Of a stretch of 64,000 bases of DNA, positions 8,855 to 17,404 are shown in pieces. This DNA is from Microlunatus parietis (lineage in GTDB: Bacteria > Actinomycetota > Actinomycetes > Propionibacteriales > Propionibacteriaceae): contig NZ_JACCBU010000001.1 in the NCBI RefSeq assembly GCF_013407955.1, positions 682,001 through 746,000 of the forward strand, in the 5' to 3' direction. Made by a program: the position numbers and the translations under genes. Position 1 is the stretch's first letter; each line of letters opens with the position of its first letter. The notes under the pieces are model-generated. The model did not search any database. It was not told the origin of the DNA and saw only the letters and a list, made by a program, of their open reading frames with translations.

Positions 8855-10216
8855 CGCGGCGGCGACCTCGTCGAGCCCGGCGCCGCGCGAGGCCTTGATC
8901 AACACCACGTCACCGGCTCCGAGTTCGCGGCGGAGCCAGTCGATCGCTGCGTCCTTGTCCACGAGCGCCACGGCCCGCTCGCCCACCACCGGCCGGGCCC
9001 CGTCGGCGATCGGCCGGGCCAGCTCGCCGATGGCGACGACCAGGTCCGCCCGCGCCGCCGCGTACTCCCCCACGGCCCGGTGTTCGGCGTCGCTCTCGTC
9101 GCCGAGCTCGAGCATCGCGCCGAGGACGGCGATCCGCCGGCCGCCCTCGACCGCGGCCAGCGCGTCCAGGCCGGCCATCGTCGACTCCGGATGCGCGTTG
9201 TAGGAGTCGTTGATCATGGTCGCGCCGCCGGCGAGCTCGTGCAGTTCCAGCCGCCACTTCGACAGTCTGGTCTCGGCCAGCGCCGCCGCGACCTGGTCCA
9301 GGGTGAGGCCGGCCGCCAATCCGGCCGCCGCGGCAGCCGCGGCGTTCAGGGCCTGGTGGGCGCCCAGCAGCGGCAGGGCGACGCGGGCCGCTGCCCGGGA
9401 CGTACGCAGCTCGAAGGACGGCCGGGCCAGTCGGTCCAGGGTCGGGTCGATCACCCGGACGTCGGCGTGCTCGGCCAGCCCGAACGTCAGCACCGGGCTG
9501 TCGGTGAGCGCGCGCATCGCGACCACCCGGGGGTCGTCGGCGTTCAAGATCGCGGTGCCGCCCGGCGCCAGGCCCTGGACGAGTTCGCCCTTCGCCTGGG
9601 CGATCCCGGCCTGCGAGCCGAACTTGCCGAGGTGCGCCCGGCCGACGTTCAGCACGACGGCCAGGTCGGGCGCCACCAGCCGGGTCAGGTCGGCGATCTG
9701 GCCCCGATGCCGGGCGCCCATCTCCAACACCAGGAAGCGGGTCGAGGCGTCGGCGCGCAGCATGGTGAGCGGCACGCCGAGTTCGTTGTTGCGGGAACCG
9801 ATCGTGGCGATCGTCGGGCCGGCGCCGGCCAGCACGGCGGTCAGCAGGTCCTTGGTGCTGGTCTTGCCCTGCGACCCGGTCACGCCGGCCACCGTCAGCC
9901 CGCGCCGCAGCTGCCGGACGACATGAGCGGCAAGGGTCTGCAGCGCGGCCTGGGTGTCGTCGACCACGACGGTCGGCAGCGCGGTGGGCCGGGAACCGAG
10001 CACGGCCACCGCACCGGCGCGGGCGGCCTGGTCGGCGAAGTCGTGACCGTCGACCTGCTCGCCGGCGAACGCGACGAAGAGTCCACCCGGCTCCGCGTCC
10101 CGGCCGTCCAGCACGGCGGGGGCCGTCACCATGACGGCGTCTTCAAGATCATCCGCGGCGCCCTTGACCGTGCCGCCGACGACGCCGGCGATCTCGCCGA
10201 GAGTGAGAGCAATCAT
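8843..10216 (-). CDS. murF: UDP-MurNAc-tripeptide:D-Ala-D-X ligase, MurF2-like
   Basis: MurF adds the terminal dipeptide or depsipeptide to UDP-MurNAc-tripeptide. The 457-aa protein shows the Mur ligase ATP-binding loop [11 protein letters not shown], central-domain signatures ([34 protein letters not shown]), NADDPR and the C-terminal substrate motif [18 protein letters not shown]. The ATG ending at 10216 is the natural start; longer frames run under vanH. It lies between vanK-like and vanH and diverges from vanH across the second promoter element. A dedicated MurF (MurF2) accompanies vanHAX in some glycopeptide producers, so this is probably a second copy specialised for D-Ala-D-Lac, not the dcw-cluster murF. 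Confidence 0.92.
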   Translation of the reverse strand: MIALTLGEIAGVVGGTVKGAADDLEDAVMVTAPAVLDGRDAEPGGLFVAFAGEQVDGHDFADQAARAGAVAVLGSRPTALPTVVVDDTQAALQTLAAHVVRQLRRGLTVAGVTGSQGKTSTKDLLTAVLAGAGPTIATIGSRNNELGVPLTMLRADASTRFLVLEMGARHRGQIADLTRLVAPDLAVVLNVGRAHLGKFGSQAGIAQAKGELVQGLAPGGTAILNADDPRVVAMRALTDSPVLTFGLAEHADVRVIDPTLDRLARPSFELRTSRAAARVALPLLGAHQALNAAAAAAAGLAAGLTLDQVAAALAETRLSKWRLELHELAGGATMINDSYNAHPESTMAGLDALAAVEGGRRIAVLGAMLELGDESDAEHRAVGEYAAARADLVVAIGELARPIADGARPVVGERAVALVDKDAAIDWLRRELGAGDVVLIKASRGAGLDEVAAALVS

Positions 10217-10238
10217 GCGCGCCAGCCTCGGCAACCGC

Positions 10239-10270
10239 GGATATCGCCGGCGTATCGAAATCCGGATACG
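10239..10270 (+). promoter_or_regulatory. VanR-box-like promoter element, copy 2 (between murF and vanH)
   Basis: The element begins GGATATCGCCGGCGTATCG and ends in TCCGGATACG. It has the same two TATCG half-sites 11 bp apart as copy 1 and differs from it at two positions. It starts 65 bp before the vanH ATG (66 bp for copy 1) and 22 bp before the divergent murF start, so it could serve both directions. The conserved 3' end (SATACG) may be the -10 region. Confidence 0.7.
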
Positions 10271-10303
10271 CGGCCACAACACGCACCCTTCTTCAATGGC
10301 GGC

Positions 10304-11314
10304 ATGATCTTCAGCGAAACAGCGCGTCGTTCGCCGACCTCGGTGCTGCCGCAGCTGGGGCTTACGGTGTACGGCTGCGGACCCGACGAGGCCGAATTGT
10401 TCAGCGAACTCGCGCCCCGGCTCGGCGTCGTTCCGGACCTCATCGACGAGCCGCTGTCCGAGGCGAATGCGGAACTGGCCTTCGGGCGCCGCTGCATCAG
10501 CGTCGGCCACAAGTCGCCGATCCCGAATTCCGCCCTGCTCGCTCTCGGCCGGGTCGGCGTACGTTATCTCTCCACCCGGAGCATCGGGACGAATCATCTC
10601 GACATCGAGTACGCCGAGCGGAGCGGGATCACCGTCGGCAACGTCGCCTATTCCCCCGACAGCGTCGCCGATTACACGTTGATGTTGATGTTGATGGCGG
10701 TCCGGAATGCGAAGGCGACGATCCGCCGGACGGACGTCCACGATTATCGGTTGCACGAGACGAGAGGACGGGAGCTGCGGGATCTGACGGTCGGCGTGAT
10801 CGGGACCGGTCGGATCGGTGCGGCCGTCCTGCAGCGACTGCGGGGTTTCGGCTGCCGGACGCTCGCGTACGATCTCAGGCCCAAGATCGCCCAGGACCAC
10901 GTGCCGCTCGATCAGCTGCTCCGGCACAGCGATCTGATCACCCTGCACACCCCGCTGACCGACGAGACCCACCATCTCCTGGACCGCCGCCGGATCGCGG
11001 GCCTCAAGCCGGGTGCGTACGTGATCAACACCGGCCGCGGCGCACTGCTCGACACCGCCGCTCTCCTTGCCTCGCTGGAGAACGGCCGGCTGGGCGGCGC
11101 CGCTCTGGACGTCCTGGAGGGCGAGGAGGGGATCTTCTACGCCGACCGCAGCGGCGGGCCGGTCGGCAGTGATCATCTGGTGCGTCTGCAGGCGCTGCCG
11201 AACGTGATCATCAGCCCGCACACCGCCTACTACACCGACCACGCCCTGCGGGACACGGTCGAGAACTCCATGATCAACTGCCTGGAATGGGAAAGCAGGA
11301 ATCAGCATGGCTAA
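10304..11314 (+). CDS. vanH: D-lactate dehydrogenase, VanH type
   Basis: VanH reduces pyruvate to D-lactate for D-Ala-D-Lac synthesis. The 336-aa protein is a D-2-hydroxyacid dehydrogenase. The NAD-binding motif [12 protein letters not shown] is near residues 164-175, followed by the catalytic Arg in [10 protein letters not shown], a Glu-bearing helix [19 protein letters not shown] and the catalytic His in SPHTAYYTD. The YADRSG insertion and the N-terminal [16 protein letters not shown] are typical of VanH. The ATG at 10304 follows the promoter element by 33 bp. It overlaps vanA by 8 bases, indicating a translationally coupled operon. Confidence 0.93.
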   Translation: MIFSETARRSPTSVLPQLGLTVYGCGPDEAELFSELAPRLGVVPDLIDEPLSEANAELAFGRRCISVGHKSPIPNSALLALGRVGVRYLSTRSIGTNHLDIEYAERSGITVGNVAYSPDSVADYTLMLMLMAVRNAKATIRRTDVHDYRLHETRGRELRDLTVGVIGTGRIGAAVLQRLRGFGCRTLAYDLRPKIAQDHVPLDQLLRHSDLITLHTPLTDETHHLLDRRRIAGLKPGAYVINTGRGALLDTAALLASLENGRLGGAALDVLEGEEGIFYADRSGGPVGSDHLVRLQALPNVIISPHTAYYTDHALRDTVENSMINCLEWESRNQHG

Positions 11315-12347
11315 GGTGAAGCTCGGCATCGTCTTCGGCGGCCCCTTCGAGGAGCATCCGATCTCCGTCAAGTCCGCCCGGGAGGTGGCCAATAGCCTCG
11401 ATCCGGAGAAGTACGAGCCGTACTACGTCGGCATCACCAAGAGCGGCGGCTGGCTGCTCTGCGACGGCCCCGAGGATGGCTGGGACAGCGAGCTCGGGCG
11501 GCCGGTGGTGCTGTCGCCGGACCGGACCCTGCCCGGGTTGCTGGTACTGGACCAAGATCGTTACGAGACGATCCAGCTCGACGTCGTGCTGCCGGTGCTG
11601 CACGGCCGGCACGGCGAGGACGGGGCCATCCAGGGGTTGTTCGAACTCGCCGGGATTCCCTACGTGGGCTGCGACATCCCCAGTTCCGCCCTCTGCATCG
11701 ACAAGACGCTCACCTACACGGTGGTCGGCCACGCCGGGATCGCCACGCCGAAGTTCTGGATCCTCGCCGACGGTGAGGAGCCGGACGCCGACGCGCTCCC
11801 CTATCCGATCTTCGTGAAGCCGGCCCGATCCGGCTCCTCGTTCGGCGTCAGCAAGGTGACCGGGAAGGACGAGCTGGCGGACGCGCTGGGGGTCGCGCGC
11901 GAGTTCGACGGCAAGGTCGTGATCGAGGAGGCGGTGATCGGCAGCGAGATCGGCTGCGCGGTCCTGGGCAACGACGGCGACCTGATCACCGGCGAGGTGG
12001 ACCGGGTCGCGCTGACCCACGGCTTCTTCAAGATCCACCAGGAGGACAGCCCGGAGACCGGCTCGGAGAACGCGTCCTTCATCGTCCCCGCGGACATCCC
12101 GGCCGCGTCGCAGGAGTTGATCAAGGACACGGCGAAGGCGATCTACCGTGCCCTCGGCTGCCGCGGGCTGGCCCGGGTCGACCTGTTCCTCACCGAGGAC
12201 GGGCGGGCGATCCTGAACGAGGTCAACACGTTGCCGGGCCTGACCTCCTACAGCCGCTATCCGCGGATGATGGCGGCCGCCGGGATCTCGATGACCGAAT
12301 TGATCGACCGGCTGGTGGCGTTGGCGCTCGCCGGCACCGGGCGATGA
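11307..12347 (+). CDS. vanA: D-alanine--D-lactate ligase, VanA type
   Basis: This ATP-grasp ligase joins D-Ala to D-lactate and so lowers vancomycin affinity of cell-wall precursors. The 346-aa protein has the Ddl fold ([71 protein letters not shown]). The omega-loop carries [11 protein letters not shown], where D-Ala-D-Ala ligases have Tyr-Tyr-Lys sequences. The KIHQE motif with its His is the hallmark of D-Lac-specific VanA/B/D enzymes. The housekeeping Ddl is elsewhere in the window (50597-51721), consistent with a resistance role for this copy. Confidence 0.93.
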   Translation: MAKVKLGIVFGGPFEEHPISVKSAREVANSLDPEKYEPYYVGITKSGGWLLCDGPEDGWDSELGRPVVLSPDRTLPGLLVLDQDRYETIQLDVVLPVLHGRHGEDGAIQGLFELAGIPYVGCDIPSSALCIDKTLTYTVVGHAGIATPKFWILADGEEPDADALPYPIFVKPARSGSSFGVSKVTGKDELADALGVAREFDGKVVIEEAVIGSEIGCAVLGNDGDLITGEVDRVALTHGFFKIHQEDSPETGSENASFIVPADIPAASQELIKDTAKAIYRALGCRGLARVDLFLTEDGRAILNEVNTLPGLTSYSRYPRMMAAAGISMTELIDRLVALALAGTGR

Positions 12348-12952
12348 TCGACGACTTCGTCTACGTCGACGAGGCCGTACCCGGAATTCGGTGGGACGCC
12401 CGTTATGCGACGGCCGACAATTTCACCGGCGCACCGGTGGACGGCTATCTGGCGAATCGCATCATCGGCACCAAAACGCTCTGCGTCGCCCTGGACCTGG
12501 CGCAGGAGAAGGCGGCTTCGATCGGCTTCGGACTGCTGCTCTGGGACGGTTATCGACCGCAGCGGGCCGTGGACGCTTTTCTGCGCTGGTCCCGCTCGCC
12601 GGAGAACGGCCGTACGAAAGCCAGGCACCATCCGAATCTGGCCCGGGCGGAATTGTTCGAACGCGGTTATATCGCCGCCCGGTCCGGTCACACCCGGGGC
12701 AGTGCGATCGACCTGACACTGTTCCGGCTGTCCACCGGCGAGGCCGTACCGATGGGTGGTGATCATGACCTGATGGATCCGGTCTCGCACCACGGCGCGC
12801 CCGGCATCACCGAGGCCGAGACCCGCAATCGGCAGTATCTCCGGTCGATCATGTGGGCCTCCGGCTTCGACGCCTACGATCGCGAATGGTGGCACTACCG
12901 GCTCCGGGACGAACCACATCCGGACACCTATTACGACTTTCCCGTCTCCTGA
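12344..12952 (+). CDS. vanX: D-Ala-D-Ala dipeptidase VanX
   Basis: VanX hydrolyses D-Ala-D-Ala so that only D-Ala-D-Lac enters precursors. The 202-aa cytoplasmic zinc enzyme has the family's metal motif SGHTRGSAIDLTL (SxHxxGxAxD, near residues 114-125) and the catalytic EWWHYRL near residue 180, in which Glu is the base and His the third zinc ligand. The ATG overlaps the vanA stop (ATGA), giving the tight vanHAX order typical of actinomycetes. It lacks a signal peptide, as expected for VanX rather than the exported VanY. Confidence 0.94.
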   Translation: MIDDFVYVDEAVPGIRWDARYATADNFTGAPVDGYLANRIIGTKTLCVALDLAQEKAASIGFGLLLWDGYRPQRAVDAFLRWSRSPENGRTKARHHPNLARAELFERGYIAARSGHTRGSAIDLTLFRLSTGEAVPMGGDHDLMDPVSHHGAPGITEAETRNRQYLRSIMWASGFDAYDREWWHYRLRDEPHPDTYYDFPVS

Positions 12953-12975
12953 TGATCCGGACAAGGAAGGAAGGC

Positions 12976-13434
12976 ATGAAGCTCCGACCGGCCCATCCCG
13001 ACGACGCCGCGACGATCGACGAGCTGCTGCACCAACTGGGCTATCCACAGCACGTGCCCGGTGCCACGGCGGCCCGGCTGACGGCCTGGGCGGATCACCC
13101 GGACGGCGCCGCCTACGTCGCCGAGGTCGACGGCACGGTGCTCGGCGTCGTCGCCGTGCACTGCTGCCCGTTCTTCGAACGCGACGGGTCCTGGGGCCGG
13201 ATCGTGGCCCTGGTCGTCTCGCTCGAGGCCCGCGGGCTCGGCGTCGGCAGTCGCCTCGTCGCGGAGGCGGAGGCCTTCGCCGCCGGCCGCGGTTGTGTCC
13301 GGATGGAGGTCACCAGTGCGGACCGCCGCCGCGACGCCCACGCCTTCTACCGCCGGCTCGGCTACGTCGACCAGTCCGGCCGGTCGTCACGGTTCCTCCG
13401 CGACCTCCCCGGCGAACCGCCCGAACGGCGCTGA
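12976..13434 (+). CDS. GNAT-family N-acetyltransferase
   Basis: The 152-aa protein is a single GNAT domain. It starts MKLRPAHPDDAATIDELL, has the acetyl-CoA pyrophosphate loop RGLGVGSRLVAEAEAFA and the C-terminal DAHAFYRRLGYVD signature. The ATG at 12976 is preceded by the strong ribosome-binding sequence GGAAGGAAGG and lies only 23 bases after vanX, so it may be the last gene of the vanHAX operon. The substrate is unknown. GNAT genes are not a standard part of van operons, and this could simply be a downstream neighbour. Confidence 0.87.
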   Translation: MKLRPAHPDDAATIDELLHQLGYPQHVPGATAARLTAWADHPDGAAYVAEVDGTVLGVVAVHCCPFFERDGSWGRIVALVVSLEARGLGVGSRLVAEAEAFAAGRGCVRMEVTSADRRRDAHAFYRRLGYVDQSGRSSRFLRDLPGEPPERR

Positions 13435-13473
13435 TTCGCCCGTCCCGGCCGTCCAGGTGGAAGGCTGGGCCGG

Positions 13474-14658
13474 GTGAGATGGCGGATCAAGCCGTGGCGG
13501 GAGCGCAGTCAGCCGGAGCGGTTCGACGCGTACATGCGCTGGTCGCTCTATCCCCTGTCCGCCCTGCCACCGTTCATCTACGCGTTCCAGCTGGCGGCCG
13601 GCCGCGGGCCGGTCGACTGGCTCGCTTGGGCCGCGTTGCTGCCGTACGTCACCCAGACCGTGCTCAATCTGATCATGCTGCGCCGCACCCTGGCCGGCGA
13701 CCGGATCCGGCGGCCCCTCGCCGTGGCCCAGATCCTTTGCGGTGCGGCGGTGTTGATCATGCTCGGACTGACCCGGGCTCCGGCGGAATCGTTGTTCCTC
13801 AGCCCGTCCGTCTTCGGTCAGCTGCTGGTGATCACCGGTGTCGCGGCGAGCTGGGTGCCGGTGCTGCGACCCCGGACCGTCGCCCTGGTCGGCGCGGGCT
13901 GTGTCGTGATCATGATCGGGCTTCAGCTGCCGTACGGCCCGGTGGCGGCGGTCCTGGTCTCGTTCGGCGCACTGGTCTGGGTGATCATGTGGCTCAGTGT
14001 GTACGCGAGCTCGGCCTGGATGCTCCGGGTGGTCCGGGAGCTGGACCGGGCCCGCGGCACAGCGGCCCGGCTGGCGGTGGCCGAGGAACGGTTGCGGTTC
14101 TCCCGCGACGTGCACGACGTGTTCGGCCGGGTGCTGGCCGCGGTCGCGGTCAAGAGCGAGCTGGCCGCCCAGCTGACCGGCCGGCGGCCAGACGACGCCG
14201 CGACGACGATGCTCGAGGTACGGCAGCTGGCGCAGGACTCGCTGGCCGAGGTCCGCGCGGTCGCGGCGGGCTACCGGCAGGCCGATCTCGGCCAGGAACT
14301 CCGGGGAGCCCGGGCCCTGCTCGACTCCGCCGGCATCGCCTGTGCCGTGCTCGGCGAGGACCTGGAGCTGCCGGACCAGCAGGCGACGGCCTTCGGCTGG
14401 GCGGTCCGCGAGGCGGTGACCAACGTGATCCGGCACTCCGCCGCGACCGAGTGCACGATCTCGATCACCAAGGCCCGCGCCTGGGCCCGGCTGGAGGTGA
14501 TCAACAACGGCGTCGAGGCCGACCCCGGCGAGACGGGCTCCGGGCTGCTCGGCCTGGCCGAGCGGCTGGAGCCGCTCGGCGGGGTGGTCGAGCAGCGCCG
14601 GTCGGGTGCTACCTTCACGCTGCTGGTCACCCTGCCCACCAAGGATGATGTTCCATGA
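13474..14658 (+). CDS. Sensor histidine kinase, DesK/NarL-partner type
   Basis: The 394-aa membrane kinase has several N-terminal hydrophobic segments (about residues 30-185), a coiled linker, the HisKA_3 dimerisation helix with phospho-acceptor His in RFSRDVHDVFGRVLAAVAVK, and a HATPase domain with EAVTNVIRHS (N box) and GSGLLGLAERL (G box). The start is GTG. It overlaps the response regulator by 4 bases, so they form one operon. The sensed signal is unknown. Despite its position after vanX it is not a VanS: VanS has a classical HisKA domain and pairs with an OmpR-type regulator. Confidence 0.93.
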   Translation: MRWRIKPWRERSQPERFDAYMRWSLYPLSALPPFIYAFQLAAGRGPVDWLAWAALLPYVTQTVLNLIMLRRTLAGDRIRRPLAVAQILCGAAVLIMLGLTRAPAESLFLSPSVFGQLLVITGVAASWVPVLRPRTVALVGAGCVVIMIGLQLPYGPVAAVLVSFGALVWVIMWLSVYASSAWMLRVVRELDRARGTAARLAVAEERLRFSRDVHDVFGRVLAAVAVKSELAAQLTGRRPDDAATTMLEVRQLAQDSLAEVRAVAAGYRQADLGQELRGARALLDSAGIACAVLGEDLELPDQQATAFGWAVREAVTNVIRHSAATECTISITKARAWARLEVINNGVEADPGETGSGLLGLAERLEPLGGVVEQRRSGATFTLLVTLPTKDDVP

Positions 14659-15260
14659 TCACCGTACTGCTGGCCGACGACGAGAACCTGATCCGGGACG
14701 CGCTCGCCGCGCTGCTCGACCTGGTCGATGATCTCCAGGTCGTCGGGCAGGCCGCGTCCGGGACCGAGGCGCTCGCGGTCGCGGCCAAGGTACGCCCGGA
14801 CGTCGCCGTTCTCGATCTTCAGATGCCCGGGCTGGACGGCATCGAGACGGCGCGCCGGCTGGCCGCCGAGCAGCCCGAGTGCGGCCTGATCATCGTGACC
14901 AGCCACGGTCGGCCCGGCTATCTGAAGGCCGCCCTGGCCGCCGGCGTGCGCGGCTTCGTCCCGAAGACGACGCGGGCGTCGGTGCTGGCCGAGGTGATCC
15001 GGACCGTCGCCGCCGGCGGCCGCTACGTCGACTCCGACCTGGCCGCCGACGCCATCGCCGCCGGCGAATCCCCGCTGTCGCCCCGCGAGGCCGACGTGCT
15101 CGAACTCGCCGCCGAGGGCGCCGACGCCGAGGAGATCGCCGCCCGCAGCCACCTGTCGCTCGGCACCGTCCGCAACTACCTGTCCGCCGCCACCTCGAAG
15201 CTCGGCGCGAGCAACCGGCACGAGGCGATCCAGGTCGCCCGCCGGCACGGCTGGATCTGA
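14655..15260 (+). CDS. Response regulator, NarL/DesR type
   Basis: The 201-aa regulator has a receiver domain with phospho-acceptor Asp54 in VAVLDLQMPGLDGIE, the acidic pocket ADDE at 7-10 and Lys in VPKTT. A LuxR/GerE helix-turn-helix follows at about residues 138-195 (SPREADVLELAAEGADAEEI, then LSLGTVRNYLSAATSKLGA). It is coupled to the histidine kinase gene by an ATGA overlap. DesKR-type systems in actinobacteria often control neighbouring ABC transporters, but none lies directly adjacent on this strand, so its targets are unclear. Confidence 0.94.
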   Translation: MITVLLADDENLIRDALAALLDLVDDLQVVGQAASGTEALAVAAKVRPDVAVLDLQMPGLDGIETARRLAAEQPECGLIIVTSHGRPGYLKAALAAGVRGFVPKTTRASVLAEVIRTVAAGGRYVDSDLAADAIAAGESPLSPREADVLELAAEGADAEEIAARSHLSLGTVRNYLSAATSKLGASNRHEAIQVARRHGWI

Positions 15261-15294
15261 CCTCCAGCGCGCAGAGCGAAGTACGCTCTGCAGC

Positions 15295-15546
15295 ATGAGG
15301 ACGTCTCGCGTCACGATCGCCTTGCCTGAGGAGCTACAGCACCTCATCGCGCACGAGGCCGATCAGCTCGGCGTGCCGTTCTCGGCCGTCGTCACGACCG
15401 CGCTTGCCGCCTGGGCGCGAGGGCGATTGATCGACGCCTGGCTGAGTGAATATGAGACGGAGCACGGCACGTTCAGCGAGGACGAACTCAAGGCCCTCGC
15501 CCGGGACGCGGGAGTCATCTATCTTCCTCCGCCGCCGCGGCACTGA
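15295..15546 (+). CDS. Ribbon-helix-helix-like antitoxin of a degraded VapBC-type pair
   Basis: The 83-aa protein begins MRTSRVTIALPEELQHLI, a pattern typical of ribbon-helix-helix DNA-binding N-termini. It is followed by a helical region (GVPFSAVVTTALAAWARGRL) and an acidic C-terminal tail that would wrap the toxin (SEYETEHGTFSEDELKALARDAGVIYLPP). Context supports an antitoxin, since the sequence immediately downstream encodes pieces of a PIN-domain toxin C-terminus. The antitoxin frame itself is intact, making it an orphan. Such orphans may still repress their own promoter. Confidence 0.72.
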   Translation: MRTSRVTIALPEELQHLIAHEADQLGVPFSAVVTTALAAWARGRLIDAWLSEYETEHGTFSEDELKALARDAGVIYLPPPPRH

Positions 15547-15729
15547 GCGCCAAGTCGACGGCGATCTGAACCTTGTTCGGCGCAGGGCCCTGATCGCTGT
15601 GGACCGAGCCGACGGACACTCGTGGCGATGCTCACCAAGCCGGGCGATCAGTTGCTGACCAGCGATCCCGACGATCTTGCTCGACTCACCGAGGTTCGGG
15701 ACGGCGAGGTTTCGATCGTCACTGTGTGA
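15547..15729 (+). pseudogene. Remnant of a PIN-domain (VapC-like) toxin
   Basis: Directly after the antitoxin, two frames together read like the end of a PIN toxin. One gives ALIAVDRADGH. After a shift near 15615 the other gives LVAMLTKPGDQLLTSDPDDL and ends EVRDGEVSIVTV at the TGA at 15729. The LTSDPDDL signature and terminal beta strand are typical of actinobacterial PIN toxins of about 130 aa. Only about 60 codons remain, so the N-terminal half with its first acidic active-site residues is missing and the rest is frameshifted. The end overlaps the convergent DUF885 gene by 11 bases. Confidence 0.6.
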
Positions 15730-17404
15730 GGCCCGACGCCGGGTACGGAGACGTACCGCCGCGGGCGATGAAGCGTTCGATCTCGGCCCGCAACACCTGC
15801 AGCGGTACGGAACCGAGCGACAGCACCTGATCATGGAAATTCCGGAGATCGAAGCCCTCGCCGAGTTCCCGCTCAGCCCGAGCCCGCAACTCCAGGATCT
15901 CCAGCTGGCCGAGATAGTAGGCACAGGCCTGCCCGGGCCAGGCGGTGTAGCGGTCCACCTCGGTGATCACCTCGTGGCCGCCGATCGCGGTGTTGTCCCG
16001 GAGGAAGGCCTGGGCCCGCTCGCGGGACCAGCCGAGGGCGTGGATCCCCGGATCGATCACCAGCCGGACGGCGCGCCACATCTGGTAGCCCAGCATGCCC
16101 ATCAGTTCGTACGGGGTCTCGTACATCCCCATCTCGACGCCGAGCCGCTCGGTATAGAGCGCCCAGCCCTCGCCGTAGGCGGACAGGTAGTCGTTGCGAC
16201 GGAACTCGGGATGATCTTGCTGCTCCAGCGCCAGCGGGATCTGGAACGCGTGCCCGGGCGCCGCCTCGTGCAGGGTCAGCGCCGGCAGCGAGTAGAGCGG
16301 CCGTTCCCGGAGGCCGTACGTGTTCAGCAGGTAGCGGTCCACCCCGCCGCGGCCGAACGTGTAGAACGGCGCCAGGTCCGGCGGCACCTCGATGATCGCG
16401 AACCGCTGCCGCGGCACCCGGCCGAAGTAGCGGTGCACCACCGCGTCGAACTTCTTGGCGTGCCAGGCCGCCTCGCGGAGCAGCTCCCGCGGCTCGTCGA
16501 CGTAGAACTGATCATCGGAGCGCATGAACGCCAGCAGCGCGTCCACGTCGCCGCCGAAACCGGTCTGCTCGGCGATCGCCCGCATCTCGGTCCTGATCTT
16601 GTCCACCTCGCGCAGCCCGATGGCGTGGATCTCCTCGGGGGTCAGGTCGAGCGTGGTGTATTCGCGCAGCTGAGCGGCGTAGTAGTCGGCGCCGGCGATC
16701 TCGACGGCGGCGATCGACTCCGGCAGGTTCGGCAGATAGCTCTCGGTGAGGTAGTCGACCAGGCCACGGAAGGCCGGCTGGACCCGCTCCTCGACCAGCC
16801 GGATCGCCTGCCTGCGCAGAGATTCCGCCCGCGAGCCGGTCACCCCGTCCAGGGTCGTCACGAACGGCAGCGCGGCCGGGTCGGTGGCCTCGGCGACCGT
16901 CCGGGCGGTCGTCTCGCGGCCGGTCATGGTGATCTTGGGCGGGCCGAAACCGCGGGCCAGGCCGGCGCCCAGATTCTCGATCTGCTGCTCCAGGTAGGCC
17001 GGTACGTGCTCCAGCTGGCTCAGCCAGCGGTCGGCCTGGTCCGGGTCGGTGATCGGCCGGCGGCCGCGGTCGATCAGGTCGTTCCAGAACGAGCTGTCGG
17101 CGTTGGCGGGCGCCTCCCAGGTCCGGAACCGCTGCTGGTTGATCAAGGTCTGCAGCTGGTTGGCGTAAACGGCCTGATTGGTCCGCTCGGCCTCGGACAG
17201 GGTGGCCGGGTCGATCTCCCGGACCGCGGCCAGGGTCTCCTCCCAGCGCCGCTGCCGGCGTTCCTGGGCGGCCGGCCCGACGTCGGGCAGGAACGGGTCC
17301 GTCTCGGTGGACCGCCAGCTGCCGTGGCCGAGCTCGCCGGTCCGCCAGGCCCATTCGTCGGTGTACAGCCGCCGCAGCGCGCTGTCTCCCGATGACGCAG
17401 TCAT
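15719..17404 (-). CDS. DUF885 family metallopeptidase
   Basis: The 561-aa protein belongs to the DUF885 family of predicted zinc peptidases. It has the metal-binding motif LHEAAPGHAF (HExxxGH, near residue 380), a downstream conserved YGEGWALYTERLG with the likely third ligand Glu, and the C-terminal WPGQACAYYLGQLEILELR. No signal peptide is seen, suggesting cytoplasmic action. The ATG at 17404 overlaps the stop of the upstream ABC ATPase gene by 4 bases (ATGA), so it is the last gene of the oligopeptide-transporter operon. A role in degrading imported peptides is a reasonable inference. Confidence 0.9.
   Translation of the reverse strand: MTASSGDSALRRLYTDEWAWRTGELGHGSWRSTETDPFLPDVGPAAQERRQRRWEETLAAVREIDPATLSEAERTNQAVYANQLQTLINQQRFRTWEAPANADSSFWNDLIDRGRRPITDPDQADRWLSQLEHVPAYLEQQIENLGAGLARGFGPPKITMTGRETTARTVAEATDPAALPFVTTLDGVTGSRAESLRRQAIRLVEERVQPAFRGLVDYLTESYLPNLPESIAAVEIAGADYYAAQLREYTTLDLTPEEIHAIGLREVDKIRTEMRAIAEQTGFGGDVDALLAFMRSDDQFYVDEPRELLREAAWHAKKFDAVVHRYFGRVPRQRFAIIEVPPDLAPFYTFGRGGVDRYLLNTYGLRERPLYSLPALTLHEAAPGHAFQIPLALEQQDHPEFRRNDYLSAYGEGWALYTERLGVEMGMYETPYELMGMLGYQMWRAVRLVIDPGIHALGWSRERAQAFLRDNTAIGGHEVITEVDRYTAWPGQACAYYLGQLEILELRARAERELGEGFDLRNFHDQVLSLGSVPLQVLRAEIERFIARGGTSPYPASGLTQ

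Noticed and set aside
12344..12952. VanX-like gene as a peptidoglycan carboxypeptidase (VanY)
   Set aside because: There is no signal or membrane segment, and the SxHxxGxAxD plus ExxH spacing and vanHA overlap fit VanX.
13474..15260. Two-component system after vanX taken as VanRS
   Set aside because: The kinase has a HisKA_3 domain and the regulator a LuxR-type helix-turn-helix, so the pair is DesK/NarL type and not VanRS.
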